Origin: Erythroxylum novogranatense
Taxonomy: Eukaryota > Streptophyta > Magnoliopsida > Malpighiales > Erythroxylaceae
Direction: 5' to 3'
DNA: 64,000 nucleotides
Assembly: GCA_029891385.1 (NCBI GenBank)
Contig: CM057224.1
Location: 6,510,001-6,574,000 of the forward strand
The translations under genes were made by a program, and so were the position numbers. Below, in pieces: positions 1 through 10,689 of the stretch. Numbering within the stretch: position 1 is the first letter of the stretch; every line of letters begins with the position of its first letter. The notes beneath the pieces were generated by a model. The model did not search any database. It had not been told where the DNA came from and saw only the letters and a program-made list of their open reading frames with translations.

Positions 1-845
1 CTGATGGGTATGCATCAGGACTAGATACGCACTAGTTATGATTATGAGAGTTGTTTTGTTTATGATATTGAGATATGTTATGGGCCGATTTTGGTTGATG
101 ATTGGCTTTCGATTGGACCCTTATTTGTGATGCTTATGACTTTGGACTCTTTGAGTGAGGGCTGGTATATTGGTGATGTTTGGCTCCCTATAGCCCCTTT
201 TGATTAAGAGAACCTTACATCTACATGAGTATAGGAGCATGGTTGGGCCATATGTGTTGCATAACTCCCCGCAACCATTATAGGTTTATAGTTGTGAGGG
301 TTTACCTTTAGATATTAGGGTCATATAGATATTCTTCCCCACAATTTATTTGCATTGTTGATGTGATGGGATGTATAACATGATGTGTATGCATTTTGAT
401 GTTCATGCATGACGGTGCGTATAACATTGGGTATCATAGGAGGATGTGAACTTACTCAACGAGGTTTGACTCCCCTTAACGTTATCTTTTTTATGGTTAG
501 CTACCACCAGCTTCACAGTAGTGACTCCTGGTCATGTCATTGCGGCTTACCTACGTTTTTGTATATTCTTTCTTTATTTTCATTTATCTTGTATTGTAGC
601 ATCCGTAGTGACAGGATTTCATGAGTTGTAAAACTTCTTTCTGACGCACACTATTGTTATTGTATTGTATGAACTTGCTGTATTCTTGAGGAATGAATTT
701 ATTTTGTCATTAGCGGTAAGATTACTTGTGATTTGGGGTTTCAAAACTCAATCCTATGTGCCGATCACGTACCCATTTCGGGTTGTGACCCTTGATAGAC
801 TTGGGATCAGATCAATTACTACAATGTAGAAAGTCTTAACGTACC
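1..845 (+). repeat. LTR-like retrotransposon remnant
   Basis: No open frame of any length is supported here. The texture matches the 3' part of a long Ty3-type LTR in plus orientation: a run of short inverted pieces, an 'acttactcaacgaggttt' stretch near 450 comparable to the 'ctcactgagttcgc' block of other LTRs in this window, and a terminal part around 740-800 rich in 'gtgaccc' motifs. No target-site duplication, primer-binding site or clear TG/CA end is visible, and the left side lies outside the window. Unclassified decayed repeat is the safe alternative. Confidence 0.3.
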
Positions 846-899
846 AGAGACTTTGGTGATTATACACCAATCAAAATGCATTATGGGTTAAATAGATAA

Positions 900-1560
900 A
901 CGAGTATCACTTGAAAAATGTGAACTTCTAGAAACTTTCTTAAGGAAGGAGTTTTCCAAGATTCTGATTCAGATGTTAAAGCTATGTAACTTGGTTTACC
1001 TTTGTATTAAGCATAAGCCTAGAAGCAGTGGTAGAACCTGGCTCTGGTTTGATAACTGGTTAGACTCAAGTCCCCTTATCCTAAATCCTCAGGTAAACCA
1101 CTTGAGAAACATAATTCCTCTTCATCTCAAGGTTTCATATATAATTTTAGAATTCCTCTTCACCTTAAGGATTCATCTATGATTTATAAAGACCAATGAT
1201 GAGGAAACTATAGAGATTTTAATACTTAAGCCCAATTTTTGTCCCCTCTAGGTAATGAGTAAGTGGAGGACTCCATCATTTGGAATCCTGAATTGAGTCG
1301 CAAGTTCTCTAATAAATCTTATCATCAAGTTCTTACTAGAGGCTTATCTGAGGTACCTTGCTTCTCTCTATTATGGCATAATTCAATTCACCCTAAGGCA
1401 TCTTGTATATCTTAGCTTGTGATTAAATACCAGATTAGGATGAGAAGCTAATGGCATGGTAATGTTAACTCCATTTGTATGTTATGTAAATTGGAAATAG
1501 ATGATCATAACCACTTCTTTTTTCTTTGCATCTTTTCAGGCGGTCTAGAGTAGAATCTTA
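900..1560 (+). pseudogene. LINE ORF2 C-terminal remnant (end of RT region and zf-RVT)
   Basis: Frameshifted translation resembles the end of a plant L1-type LINE ORF2. The frame at 973-1182 gives TWLWFDNWLDSSPLI, like the conserved 'FWFDNW' segment after the reverse transcriptase. Downstream, IIWNPELSRKFSNKSY (near 1270) and a cysteine/histidine stretch ending HNHFFFFC (near 1500) fit the zf-RVT zinc-binding region. Frameshifts and stops make it non-coding. The catalytic RT core and endonuclease are absent, so it is a 3' fragment, as 5'-truncated LINE insertions usually are. It does not join directly to the LINE at 2240, which begins again with ORF1. Confidence 0.6.
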
Positions 1561-2239
1561 CACTTGATACCTGGAACTGAGACTTTATACACCTAGGTAC
1601 AAGCTATCAATTGGGCTATTAGTAACTCATGAACAGGTGAGCCCAAAACAATTCTATATAAAGGTGCATTTATCTTTACTAATTATTATCTCTTGAAGGA
1701 GAAAAAATTGCACAGATTTTCCAATCACGAAGAAGGGAAATACTAGCTAGTCGACATGATTATCAACTAGGTTAGATCTACTTTAATTACCAAATATTTT
1801 CATATCACTTTTTCTCCTAATATAAAGATTTCATGGAACCTCTAACTTGATCTGTTTTCTGTAATTAATATTAGATAGTTACGTTACTTTTACTTTATAG
1901 TAGGGTAATTACTTGAACTCATTGTAATGTTGGATTAATTTTGTTTATAGTACATGCAAGGTTTGTTCTTGAAAAAATTATAGTCTTTTCATTTTATGAA
2001 TATCTAATCTTAATAATTAGGAATAAATAAGGATAATATATACGTGTAATATGAAACTCATAATTATGTTCTCATTATAATTTCATTTTAAAAGTATGTT
2101 TATGTTATATAATTTATCTTATATGTTTGTTAACTAAACAAATACACATAAGGCAAAAAATGTTTTTAATTAATTATTTCATAAAAATGACTTTATAGAT
2201 AAATAAAAATCATAAAACACATTTTTTATAAGGCCCCAA
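1561..2239. other. AT-rich interval without recognisable gene
   Basis: This AT-rich DNA holds no supported frame, no clear repeat and no RNA gene. Its left part may be the 3' tail of the preceding LINE fragment, but no poly(A) tail or target-site duplication is visible. Confidence 0.5.
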
Positions 2240-3985
2240 AATATGCCCTAGTTGAAAGAGAGAGCGATGAGAGAACGCGAGCGAAGATTCCATAACTTTT
2301 GAGATCGTTGTTGTTTACTCCCTTCTTCCTTAATGGCTTCTTCTTCATCTTCTTCTCCATCTCGATCACCTCTCGCCCTAATATCTGTCCCTTCTCCTAG
2401 ACCTTCCCAATCAACCCCTTTCTCCACCCTAATCGTACCCAAAATATAGACCCAAACATTCATCTTCTTTCCCTAACTAAAAATCCAATAGAAGAAGGTG
2501 TATATGAACATAAGTAGTCATCGAAATCGACGGAACCAAAATTTCCCCCAAACTCCTATGTTATAAAAACTTTGGAGAAACCCAGAACTTGGAAGTCACT
2601 AGTCTCTGAATTTATGGAGGACTCGTCAGACGCAAAGGCTTTGACCTACTACCCCCGAGGTTAAGGATGAACATATCATTGTCGTCCCTCTACCAAAGTT
2701 AGCAAAGAAATGAGCATCTCAATTCTGACATGCTCTGGTAGGATTTTTCATTGATAAGTGCCCTGCATATCCTGGGATTTAGAGAGCTCTTTTTAAATCT
2801 AGTTTAGCTTTTGGACTAATTGAAACCTTAATTATGAGTTTGAATAATTTCTTGTTTAAGTTTGAATCGGAGATTGGTATGATTTCAGTTCTGGAGAAGG
2901 GCCCTTAGCAAATCCAAGGAAAACCCTTATTCTTAAGAAAATGTTGATTAAGTGGGGGAACAGGAAGAGGTTAGATATGCCCCACTGTGGACTAGGTTCT
3001 ATAACATACTTGTTGAATATTGGAATAATGAGGGGTTAGGAAAAATAACTAGTTCAGTAGGATAAATGTTGGTTATGGATACCTAGACAACTAGGATGTC
3101 TAGGATTGTGTATACCAGCATGTGTGTGGAGTTAGATCTACAGAGGGTTTGGCCTTCATCTTTCCAGTTGGCCACTTATAATGAAGAAGATAAAATAACC
3201 TTTAAGGAAATATAGATTGAGTATGAATGGAGGCCTAAGCATCATATCCAAAAGAAGGAATGGACACTTACAGGGTGACTGTTTGAGACTAGATTACAAC
3301 CAAAATTGGATAAGGGAAAGGAGTATATACCAAATAGTATAAACCATCAAAAGAGGAATGAATAGGAGCAAGTCTCTAAAACGACACAACAAAATCATAA
3401 GGAGAGTGGGTTTTCTGAAAACCCAATTGAATAAAGTAAGGGAAAAGGAATTCAACAGAATGATCAAGCTACTGAGATGGCAATACAAAGTGATAAGGAA
3501 AGTAGATCTTCTAGAAATTTATCTGAAGAACACAAGGCTCAATAGAAGTCTATCTGAAAAAAACAAGGCTCAATAGAAGCAAGATGATCTAAATGGATAT
3601 CTTGAAGATCCTGTCCTCCTTGCTATGAGTCAAGCAGGTAACCACCTTTCCTCTCTTAAATCTGAATTGGTTCATATTATTGATTCTCAGAGTCTGGGTC
3701 TTCTGGAAGGGGCAGAGGGGGATTTCACTATTAGGAAGAGTAGGAAATCTAGGAGGAAACAAAAGTAATAGGCCTTTAATTTTGTTTTGTGTTATGGCTT
3801 TAATTTTTGGTAATGTTAGGGGTTTTAATAACTCATAAAAAACAACTATCTGTGAATGTGTTTCTTAAGAGTTTTTCGGTTTCTTTTGTTTGCTTGATTA
3901 AATCTAGGATTAAATCTCTTCCCTTTTTGAATAATGTGTGCTCCTCTTTGTTTCCTAGATGGCTATTTTATAGTATAATATAAAA
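2240..3985 (+). pseudogene. LINE retrotransposon 5' half: ORF1 (DUF4283-like) and start of ORF2, decayed
   Basis: A GA-rich leader (about 2253-2285) precedes an ATG at 2333 opening a serine-rich N-terminus (MASSSSSSPSRSPLALISV). Later frames give the DUF4283-type nucleic-acid-binding region of plant LINE ORF1, including FKFESEIGMISVLEKGP near 2855-2905 and VELDLQRVWPSSFQLATYNE near 3130-3185, separated by stops and shifts. A second ATG at 3794 starts MALIFGNVRGFNNS, the usual opening of a LINE ORF2 endonuclease. Homology stops near 3985, where an inverted copy of the same LINE family begins. Reverse transcriptase is missing, so the copy cannot be autonomous. Confidence 0.72.
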
Positions 3986-3996
3986 AACTTGGGTTC

Positions 3997-4578
3997 AATC
4001 AGTACTCTATCTTTATTTTCTTAAAGGTTATTTGTCCTTCTTCATTATAAGTTACCAACTGAAAAGATGAAGGCCAACTCTGCAAATCTAATTCCATACA
4101 CATTCTGGCATATGGAATCTTAGGCATCCTAGTTATTTGGGTATCCATAAGGAGAGGGTGCCCTACTGAACTAGCTATTTTTCCCAATCCCTCATTATTC
4201 TAGTATTCATATGGAATGTTATGGAACCTAGTCCATACCAGAGCATACCTAATCTCTTCCTGCTCACCAACATTCAAGCTTCATTTTCGTAAGAATAAGG
4301 GTTTCCCTTGGATCTGCCAAGGGCCCTTCTCAAGAACTGAATTCATACCAACCTCCGAATCAAACTTGAACAAAAATTTGATCAAACTAGTAATCAAGGT
4401 TACTGTTAAACCAAAAGCTAACCAGGATTTAGATAAGGCTGCCTAAACCACTGGGTATGCAAAACACTTACCAATGAAGAAGCCTATCAGAGCATGTCGG
4501 AATTAAGCTGCACCTTTCTTTGCTAACTCTGGCCGAGGAATGACAAAGATCTGGTCATCCTTAATCTCAGGGGGTAAT
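3997..4578 (-). pseudogene. LINE ORF1 C-terminal part, minus strand, separated from its N-terminus by solo LTR A
   Basis: On the minus strand 4187-3999 reads SSVGHPLLMDTQITRMPKI and CMELDLQSWPSSFQLVTYNE, matching the plus-strand LINE ORF1 at about 3050-3190. The segment 4440-4250 carries the counterpart of the 'EKGPWQIQGKPLFLRK' region. The upstream half lies at 8184-8604; solo LTR A (TSD aggcc) sits between them. By eye the two LINE copies are about 75-80% identical, so they are related but not recent duplicates. Confidence 0.7.
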
Positions 4579-4583
4579 AGGCC
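4579..4583. repeat. target-site duplication aggcc (left), solo LTR A
   Basis: The 5-bp aggcc directly precedes the TGTAGC terminus and is repeated at 8179-8183 directly after the TTACA terminus. A perfect 5-bp direct repeat is expected from LTR-retrotransposon integrase. Confidence 0.85.
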
Positions 4584-4976
4584 TGTAGCACTCCCCTACC
4601 ATAGAGTACCCACCGGAACACCCGTAGGTCATTCTGGTACATATCCTACGATAAGAGACCACTACTGACAACCACCACTAACTCCCTATGGCATCACAAT
4701 AATAAAACAGTAATAAGAAATTGGTAACTTTTTAAAACCAAACTGTATTTCATTTCATTTCATCAAACTCAGTAATCTACAAATTGACAGTATTTTCAGT
4801 CTGTACATGTTCCAAAACACTTTACACTAAGTACCATATAGTAAGGCACAAATAACAGTTCTACTACAAGTCTCCAAAAGAAAGCCCAGCTGACCGACCT
4901 TTGAGCCATAGCCTCTCTCGCCAATCCGATGTACAAGGCTCTACAGTCCTGAGGGAGCTATCAGTCTACGCTTAAT

Positions 4977-5042
4977 CCTGAAAAATATATTGCAATTTTG
5001 GATGAGTTTGCGAACTCAATGAGGAACCATCATCGATGGTTC
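4977..5042 (-). promoter_or_regulatory. conserved U5 block of LTR A: two hairpins plus TTTTTCAGG
   Basis: On the minus strand the order is ACCATC-GAT-GATGGT (exact inverted repeat at 5026-5040), a TGAGTT-CGCA-AACTCA hairpin, and TATTTTTCAGG ending at 4977. The same order occurs at 11601-11667, 34988-35053 and 48787-48850. The function is unknown; the last element resembles a 3' splice acceptor. Confidence 0.6.
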
Positions 5043-6160
5043 TCCCAATTCATGCATCACACAAGCATGTTACACAGTGACAATGATAATGATAATACAG
5101 TCACACAGTCAATCTTACAGTCACAGTACTAGTATCACGATCCGAATGTCTGAAGCATAGTAGTCATATAGTCCCGTCATGTAGAGTAAAAACTATTTCA
5201 GATAAGCATTCCAAGATGCAATGCACATGTGACTCTTTTCCAGTTTATTTCAGATTGTGGACCGAGCGCTTAAACGATGTCGATGATCGATGAAGCGCGT
5301 CTAGGATGATTATCTCCTTGAGCTATAGGCTCGTTTTCAGTATCAGTGGCGACTCGGTTCACAATTATTCTTTATCAGTTTATGCATCTGTGGATGAATG
5401 CATATGCTCAATTACACATCCCATAAACAGTTAATAATTCACAATCAATTAACAATCAGTATCTCACAAGTAATCACTATTGACTTCACAAGTAATCACT
5501 ATTGACTTCATAAGTAATCCACGTAATCCCAGTAAGGGTAAACAAATCACATTAAACACATAGATTGAGATAACCACCTAGGTTACTCATCTATTACTTC
5601 TGAGTTAATGCCGGGAAGTCTCTGCGATGTCGGTCGAACGACGCTCCAATTGGGCCTCTATAAGAATCAAAGAAGATAATAGTCACTACTTATCCCATCC
5701 GAACTAGTAATGATGCACATGTAGGTGAAAATGCATGTTCATGATATTCCCGGCCCTAATCCCATTTTTTTCTATTAAAAAAATCCATCTAAAAATTAGA
5801 AACCTAATGGCGCTGATGGAACGCAATTCGGATCTCTATAGGTCCCCAATTAATTAAAATAGTAGCTAAAGACTCTGTTACCCGGACCCACGTCAATTTC
5901 CCGTCTAAAAATTCCCAATCTATCAGAAAATGAAATTAAATATTCTATGAATCCGATGCCTCAAGAATCAGGTCAATTGGATGTCGGACGAAAAAGTTAT
6001 TCACGAAAGAAACCAAAATTCAAATAAAACAAGTAATATATATATTGCCCTTATTTCCTTCTCTTTTTCCTGTTTTCCAACCAAAATTCAATCTGTCATA
6101 TCTCTTTCTACACATTTCAGAAAATTACAAACTATATCTTGCTGGAAAGATCATGAAAAA

Positions 6161-7124
6161 TTCTACAAGTTTCATGAAGACCCTAACAAGTAATTTTACC
6201 CCAAAGGGTATCAAAATCCAATTGAAACTTCTGCCCATGCACTACCTCTTAAAACAGAACAATATTTGTAAATTCAGTAACTTTCATTCTCTTCAGTCAA
6301 AAATTGCAAAATAAATATTTTCATAAAGATAACAATGTTATCTACAACTTTAATGAACAACCTAAAATCCAAGTCACTTGCTAACTAGGTCAAAAAATTT
6401 ACCAAAGCATCTGCCTACTGAAATTTTCCAATCTGAACAGTAAATTTCAAACCAGTATATCTCCTAGCACCAATGTCAATAAAATCACTACCTTATATCC
6501 CTGAAAAGATAAGATCTCATACTTCAATTGTTATGAGAACTGAAAATCCAATTCGATCTCTACCAATTTCAAAACTGTTATGCAAGTTTCTGCCATGATC
6601 AGAAGTTAACACCTTTATGCAGGTTCAGGTTTTGAAATCTCATAACTCCCAAATATGATCTCCAAAAATTACATGCTATATACCATTTTCAAGAAAAATG
6701 TTTCCTATACAGTCTTCAGAAGATCACTCAAGGCAATTCAATTGACAGAAATTGCTAAAATTGCTAATAATCAGAATGTGCATCAAATCCACACTTAGTC
6801 TAGGTTTCCACAAAATGCATAATATCAGTCAATATTCCACAGTGCATATCTCCCAATATACAGATCGAAAAATAGCAAGATCAGTGGGAATGGAAAGCTA
6901 ACTTAATATTCTTCAACTTTCATGAAGACCATTTTCCCTAATTCCTTCTCAATTAATTTAGAAAAATCATCAAAACTCTAGATTATGTGGTTCGGTTACT
7001 GTTCATTCCAGCCATCAACAGTAACTTTCCATGCTAAAATTCACCCTCTTAAGACTAAAATTAGACAACACCTATTTCACACAAAAATTTAGCCAACAAA
7101 CCAATGTTTCATTTGGAACAAACC
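6161..7124 (-). repeat. degenerate array of about 180-bp modules in LTR A
   Basis: A motif resembling GTCTTCATGAAAGTTGTAGA on the minus strand recurs at plus coordinates starting 6161, 6341, 6521, 6707, 6911 and about 7092, giving steps of 180, 180, 186, 204 and 181 bp. Each copy lies next to a 'gatctttcc' or 'ccttatatcc' type segment, so whole modules and not just the motif are repeated, with heavy divergence. Confidence 0.7.
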
Positions 7125-8183
7125 TCACCTCATTTGCATAACCACAAAATGAGTTATGCTCAAAACAGTACAGTAGGTCAAAAATCAATTTTCCAGCTTT
7201 CATCTTCAACTTAAATCCGATCACTTCTAATACCAATTCCATATGCATAAGCATCCTAATCACACAAGAATTGAGCCAATAGATCATCATGAATCATGAT
7301 TAATGACCAATACATACCAATCAATGCATCTAACAACCAATTTATTCATTAAATGCATAAATGAAAGCTTAAAACAAAAACTTCAAGCTTTTCCCCCTTC
7401 AATACTCCAACTACTCTACTTTCTCAACTCTCTAATCCTCATACATGGTTGTCACCATGGTACGGAGGTAGGGGCTTAAGCTTGCAAGTATGAGAGAAGC
7501 ACTTAAGGTAGGAGAAAAGTGAGTTAATTAAAGCCAACGAAGAAATCAATAAAGAAGAAGGAGATGGGAGGGTTTCGGATGGCGATGGAAAAAAGCAAGA
7601 AACTTGGTCTTTAAATCAATGAAGTTGCCGTAGTCATTAGCTAGGAACAAGACAAAAGCATTAAAACTCTTTAGGACAAGTGTCATCTTAAAGAAAAGAC
7701 TAAATAAGATAAGACAAAATATGTAATAGGATTATTAAGAACCCTAAAGTGAAATTTGACCCATCCAAGTCCAATGGCCCAAATTTCAATCCTAAAATAA
7801 TATACCCAATATTACAGTGCCATTGGATAGAAATTTTCGCTACCGAAAATCAACCGGTTCGCCGCTTGGCAATTTTTTTTCGGTCCAAAAATTTTCTCCG
7901 GAAAATTTCAGAAAAATTCCTAAAAATCCCTTAAAATATAAAACACTCAATGACGTACTTAGAATAATTTTCCAAACACAAGAACCACGTTAATCACAGT
8001 AAAACTCCATTAGGCACAAAAACTGGGAATGTCATGTATGCATGTACAGTTATTTCATGTGCACAAAATTCACTGTGTACCAATACTAGTATGCATGAAC
8101 AGTTCTAATGAAGTCCAATCACTCTCATCCTATGCCAAATTACTATTCTACCCTTCCCGTTGAGGGTGGGATGTTACAAGGCC

Positions 8184-8604
8184 AACGCTTGAGCATCCGA
8201 GGAGTCCTCCACTAATTTGGGGACTACTGATTTCCAAGTTTTGTGTTGGATTTCTCCGTAGCTTTTAGAACCTGAGGGTTTAAAGAAGATGTTGGTTCCA
8301 TTGAAGGGGAAGTCTTTGGGGACAGTGACAACTGCTTTTGTATAGATACGCTTGCAACTATCATTTTCCTAGCAGTGGAAGGAATTTGAAGGTTCAGGTC
8401 TAAGTTTGGGGTGAGATTAGGGCTGGAGGAAGGAATTGATTGCGAAGGTCTAGGTGAGAGCACAGAGATTAGGGCTAGAGGTAAGCAAGATGGTGAAGAA
8501 GAATAAAAAGCCATGGATTGAAGAGGGGAGTAAAACCACCGGCGATCTAAGAAGTTATGGAAGCTCTACTATTCTCTCTCTCTCTCATCACTCTCTCTCT
8601 CCAT
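8184..8604 (-). pseudogene. LINE 5' leader and ORF1 N-terminal part, minus strand
   Basis: The minus strand has a GA-microsatellite leader (about 8566-8602), then an ATG at 8514 opening MAFYSSSPSCLPLALISVLS, a serine/proline-rich N-terminus equivalent to the plus-strand LINE start at 2333. The frame stays open to 8224. The rest of ORF1 continues at 3997-4578 beyond solo LTR A. The 5' end abuts the target-site duplication of Copia element J at 8605. Confidence 0.7.
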
Positions 8605-8609
8605 ATTCA
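8605..8609. repeat. target-site duplication attca (left), Copia J
   Basis: attca at 8605-8609 precedes TGTTAG and is repeated at 20090-20094 after the CCAACA end of the 3' LTR. The left copy is not next to the full LTR but next to a 54-bp extension, which fixes the true left end of J at 8610. Confidence 0.75.
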
Positions 8610-8663
8610 TGTTAGTATGGGTATTAGATATCTGACCGATTAGGCCTAGTGCAAGTGGGAGAT
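8610..8663 (+). other. abnormal left extension of J: LTR tip plus copy of the 3' internal end and PPT
   Basis: 8610-8615 is TGTTAG, the LTR tip. 8616-8663 is an exact copy of 18630-18677 (end of the pol frame, its stop, and the AGTGGGAGAT polypurine tract). The complete 5' LTR begins immediately after. The target-site duplication lies outside the extension, so it was part of the integrated molecule. Confidence 0.8.
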
Positions 8664-10075
8664 TGTTAGTAGTGTGCCCTAGGCCAATGGATATTTGTGA
8701 TTCATGTATTAACATTATGACTTGTTAATAATATACTATGAGGTATTCCTTCATATATGCATGTATTTCATGTAATGTGATTTACATTCCATGAATGGTA
8801 TTAGACTTATGTCATCAAGTATGTGACTTGATAGTAAAACCATAAGCGTTATAATACTATTCTAGACTGTCCCTGGTCGATCATTATTGGTGGAACAATA
8901 ATGAATTAAGACTAGTATGTGTTCTGATTGATGATCAAGTTTTACTGATCATGGATATGAGATATCAAATCAGAAACATAGATATATGTTAGAGAACATA
9001 TATTGGACCGACCCACATAAAGAATACTACATGGTTTCATGTCATTAGTGATTCTTTATATGGTTTGACTTTAGTCCTTTGACCTGAAGTCATCATGGTT
9101 CCCTACATGAGGAATTTAGTGTTTTGATATTAGACTAAGTTATTTTTAACCGAATAACATATAGTCTTATGTTGGACACTAAATGAATCATGCAGAGGGA
9201 TGTGAATGACGTAGATGGGATTTGTACCTCTCTTAAATCATTTGGGCCTCTTGACAAGTGTGACTGAAGAAATGCACGGCCGTGCTGAAATGAATTGATG
9301 AAGAGTCATCAAATGTCATTTGTTATAATCAGTCAACTTGGGGATCAAGAAATTTTGATTAATCAAAGGTTGACATGTACCATGCCTTGTGATTAATCTT
9401 GATATCGTGTTACAAAAGGACTGAGCCTATAACCATGATTACAGGTTAAATCGGATTATCGATCCTCATTTGATTTGGGTAGTCATAATGTCTTGCTAGA
9501 GGCCACTTATGACTTATGGGCCTTGAAGTGTAATCAAGCCCATTACTAACATCAAATGAGCCTACAGGGTCGCACACAAAGAGTACTGTGATCTGGGCTT
9601 ATTCTCTTGGGCCTAATTTATTAGGTATTAAATAAATATATTTAGATATATTTATTGGGCTAGATTGAATTAAGATGTCGGGCTTTTATTATATATGATA
9701 TAATGGGCCGAAACTTAATGGGGCCTAAATGGGATTAGGGTTTCTCTATAAATAGAGAAGTTTAGGTCTCATTAGGTTAACGACACAATTGTCAGGAAAC
9801 CCTAGCCGCTATCCAAGAGAAAGATCGTGCGGCGTTCAGAAAGGTTTTCAGGACGTGCTAGCACACTACAGCCGCAACCCGGATCGTGCATGCTCGTATG
9901 GATACCGGTAGAGGGCATTAGCGATTTGCAGTGTCTTACAATCCGAAAAAGAAGCAATCCACTAACGAAAATAAGGTATTTTTGTTAATCCTTCGTGTTT
10001 TCGATTATACGTGATATTTTTGTATGGTCTTTTCCGCAAAGTATTGTGAATACTCGGACCATAGGCGATCCAACA
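8664..10075 (+). repeat. 5' LTR of Copia J (1412 bp)
   Basis: It starts TGTTAGTAGTG and ends GCGATCCAACA, with TG/CA termini, and is collinear with 18678-20089. A TATA box (9747-9755) precedes a G-rich leader. A primer-binding site follows one base after the end. Confidence 0.95.
9744..9761 (+). promoter_or_regulatory. TATA box of J 5' LTR inside an inverted repeat
   Basis: TATAAATAG lies inside TTCTCTATAAATAGAGAA, in which TTCTCTAT and ATAGAGAA are exact reverse complements around AA. The 3' LTR keeps the same 18 bases (TATA at 19761-19769). Position about 1.1 kb into the LTR suits a U3/R boundary. Confidence 0.7.
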
Positions 10076-10076
10076 G

Positions 10077-10090
10077 TGGTATCAGAGACA
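10077..10090 (+). other. primer-binding site of J (initiator-Met tRNA type)
   Basis: TGGTATCAGAGACA begins two bases after the LTR end. The first 11 bases match the TGGTATCAGAG typical of plant elements primed by initiator methionine tRNA. Confidence 0.9.
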
Positions 10091-10401
10091 GGTTCTTCTG
10101 TAAAATCGTTAATATACGTGTTTTTGATTACATGTGTTCACGATTTTGGCTTCTGTATAATCGAAAATATATACATGTTTGGATTACATGTGTTTACGGA
10201 TTTGGATTCTGTAGAGATAAAAATATGCATGTTTTGATTACATATGCTCACGGTTTTGGTTGCGTGATATGAAAGTGTTTTTATTTCATGCATGTTCTTT
10301 TCGGATCTGTTGAAAAGAGGTGGTGGCTGCTAGGGTTTCCACCGTGTAAGACATGGATCTGGAATGGGAAACCGCAAGTATTCATGTTGGACAAGGATAC
10401 T

Positions 10402-10680
10402 CCAGTCGACTAGCATCTCTTCCAGTCGACTAGAAGTGTTCCAGTCGACTGGTTGGAGGGCGGAGTTGAGCGTTTCAGCGAAAAACGTTCGTTCCAGTCG
10501 ACTGGTAATGGTTCCAGTCGACTAGCATCTCTTCCAGTCGACTAGAACACTTCTAGTCGACTGGTTGGAGGGCGGAGATGAGTTTTTAGTAAAAAACGTT
10601 TGTTCTAGTCGACTGGAATTGGTTCGATCGGTAGCACAAGTCAACCAATCGACTATCGCCTTTTCGATCGATTAGCAAGC
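10402..10680 (+). repeat. palindromic AGTCGACT array in the leader of J
   Basis: AGTCGACT, mostly within CCAGTCGACTGG or CCAGTCGACTAG, occurs at 10404, 10424, 10443, 10496, 10516, 10536, 10555 and 10607. Steps are 20, 19, 53, 20, 20, 19 and 52 bp, so the array is a tandem repeat of about 112 bp containing 20-bp sub-steps. From 10620 a degenerate third unit uses TCGATCG words instead. It lies between PBS and gag, in sequence expected to be transcribed but untranslated. Confidence 0.9.
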
Positions 10681-10689
10681 CCAAAGAAG

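Larger units (their letters stand above)
4584..8178 (-). mobile_element. solo LTR A (3595 bp), Ty3 Tekay/Del-like, minus orientation
   Basis: Bounded by TGTAGCACTCCCC and GGGATGTTACA and by the TSD aggcc, it lies inside a minus-strand LINE ORF1. Read on the minus strand it starts TGTAACATCCC, like the 5' LTR of element D. Internal marks shared with B, C and D are the U5 block at 4977-5042 (two hairpins and a TTTTTCAGG site), a GAGCT-ATA-GGCTC hairpin at 5320-5332, and the degenerate modules of about 180 bp between roughly 6160 and 7125. No gag-pol sequence lies between the termini, so this is a single LTR left by LTR-LTR recombination. Lineage is inferred from similarity to D. Confidence 0.85.

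Noticed and set aside
2248..2463. Glu/Lys-rich minus-strand frame as a gene
   Set aside because: It is the antisense shadow of the serine-rich LINE ORF1 N-terminus starting at 2333.
10402..10680. Regularly spaced short repeats that superficially resemble a CRISPR array
   Set aside because: Repeats are 8-12 bp palindromes with 8-12 bp spacers inside a Copia leader of a plant genome. Unit lengths, context and absence of cas genes exclude CRISPR.
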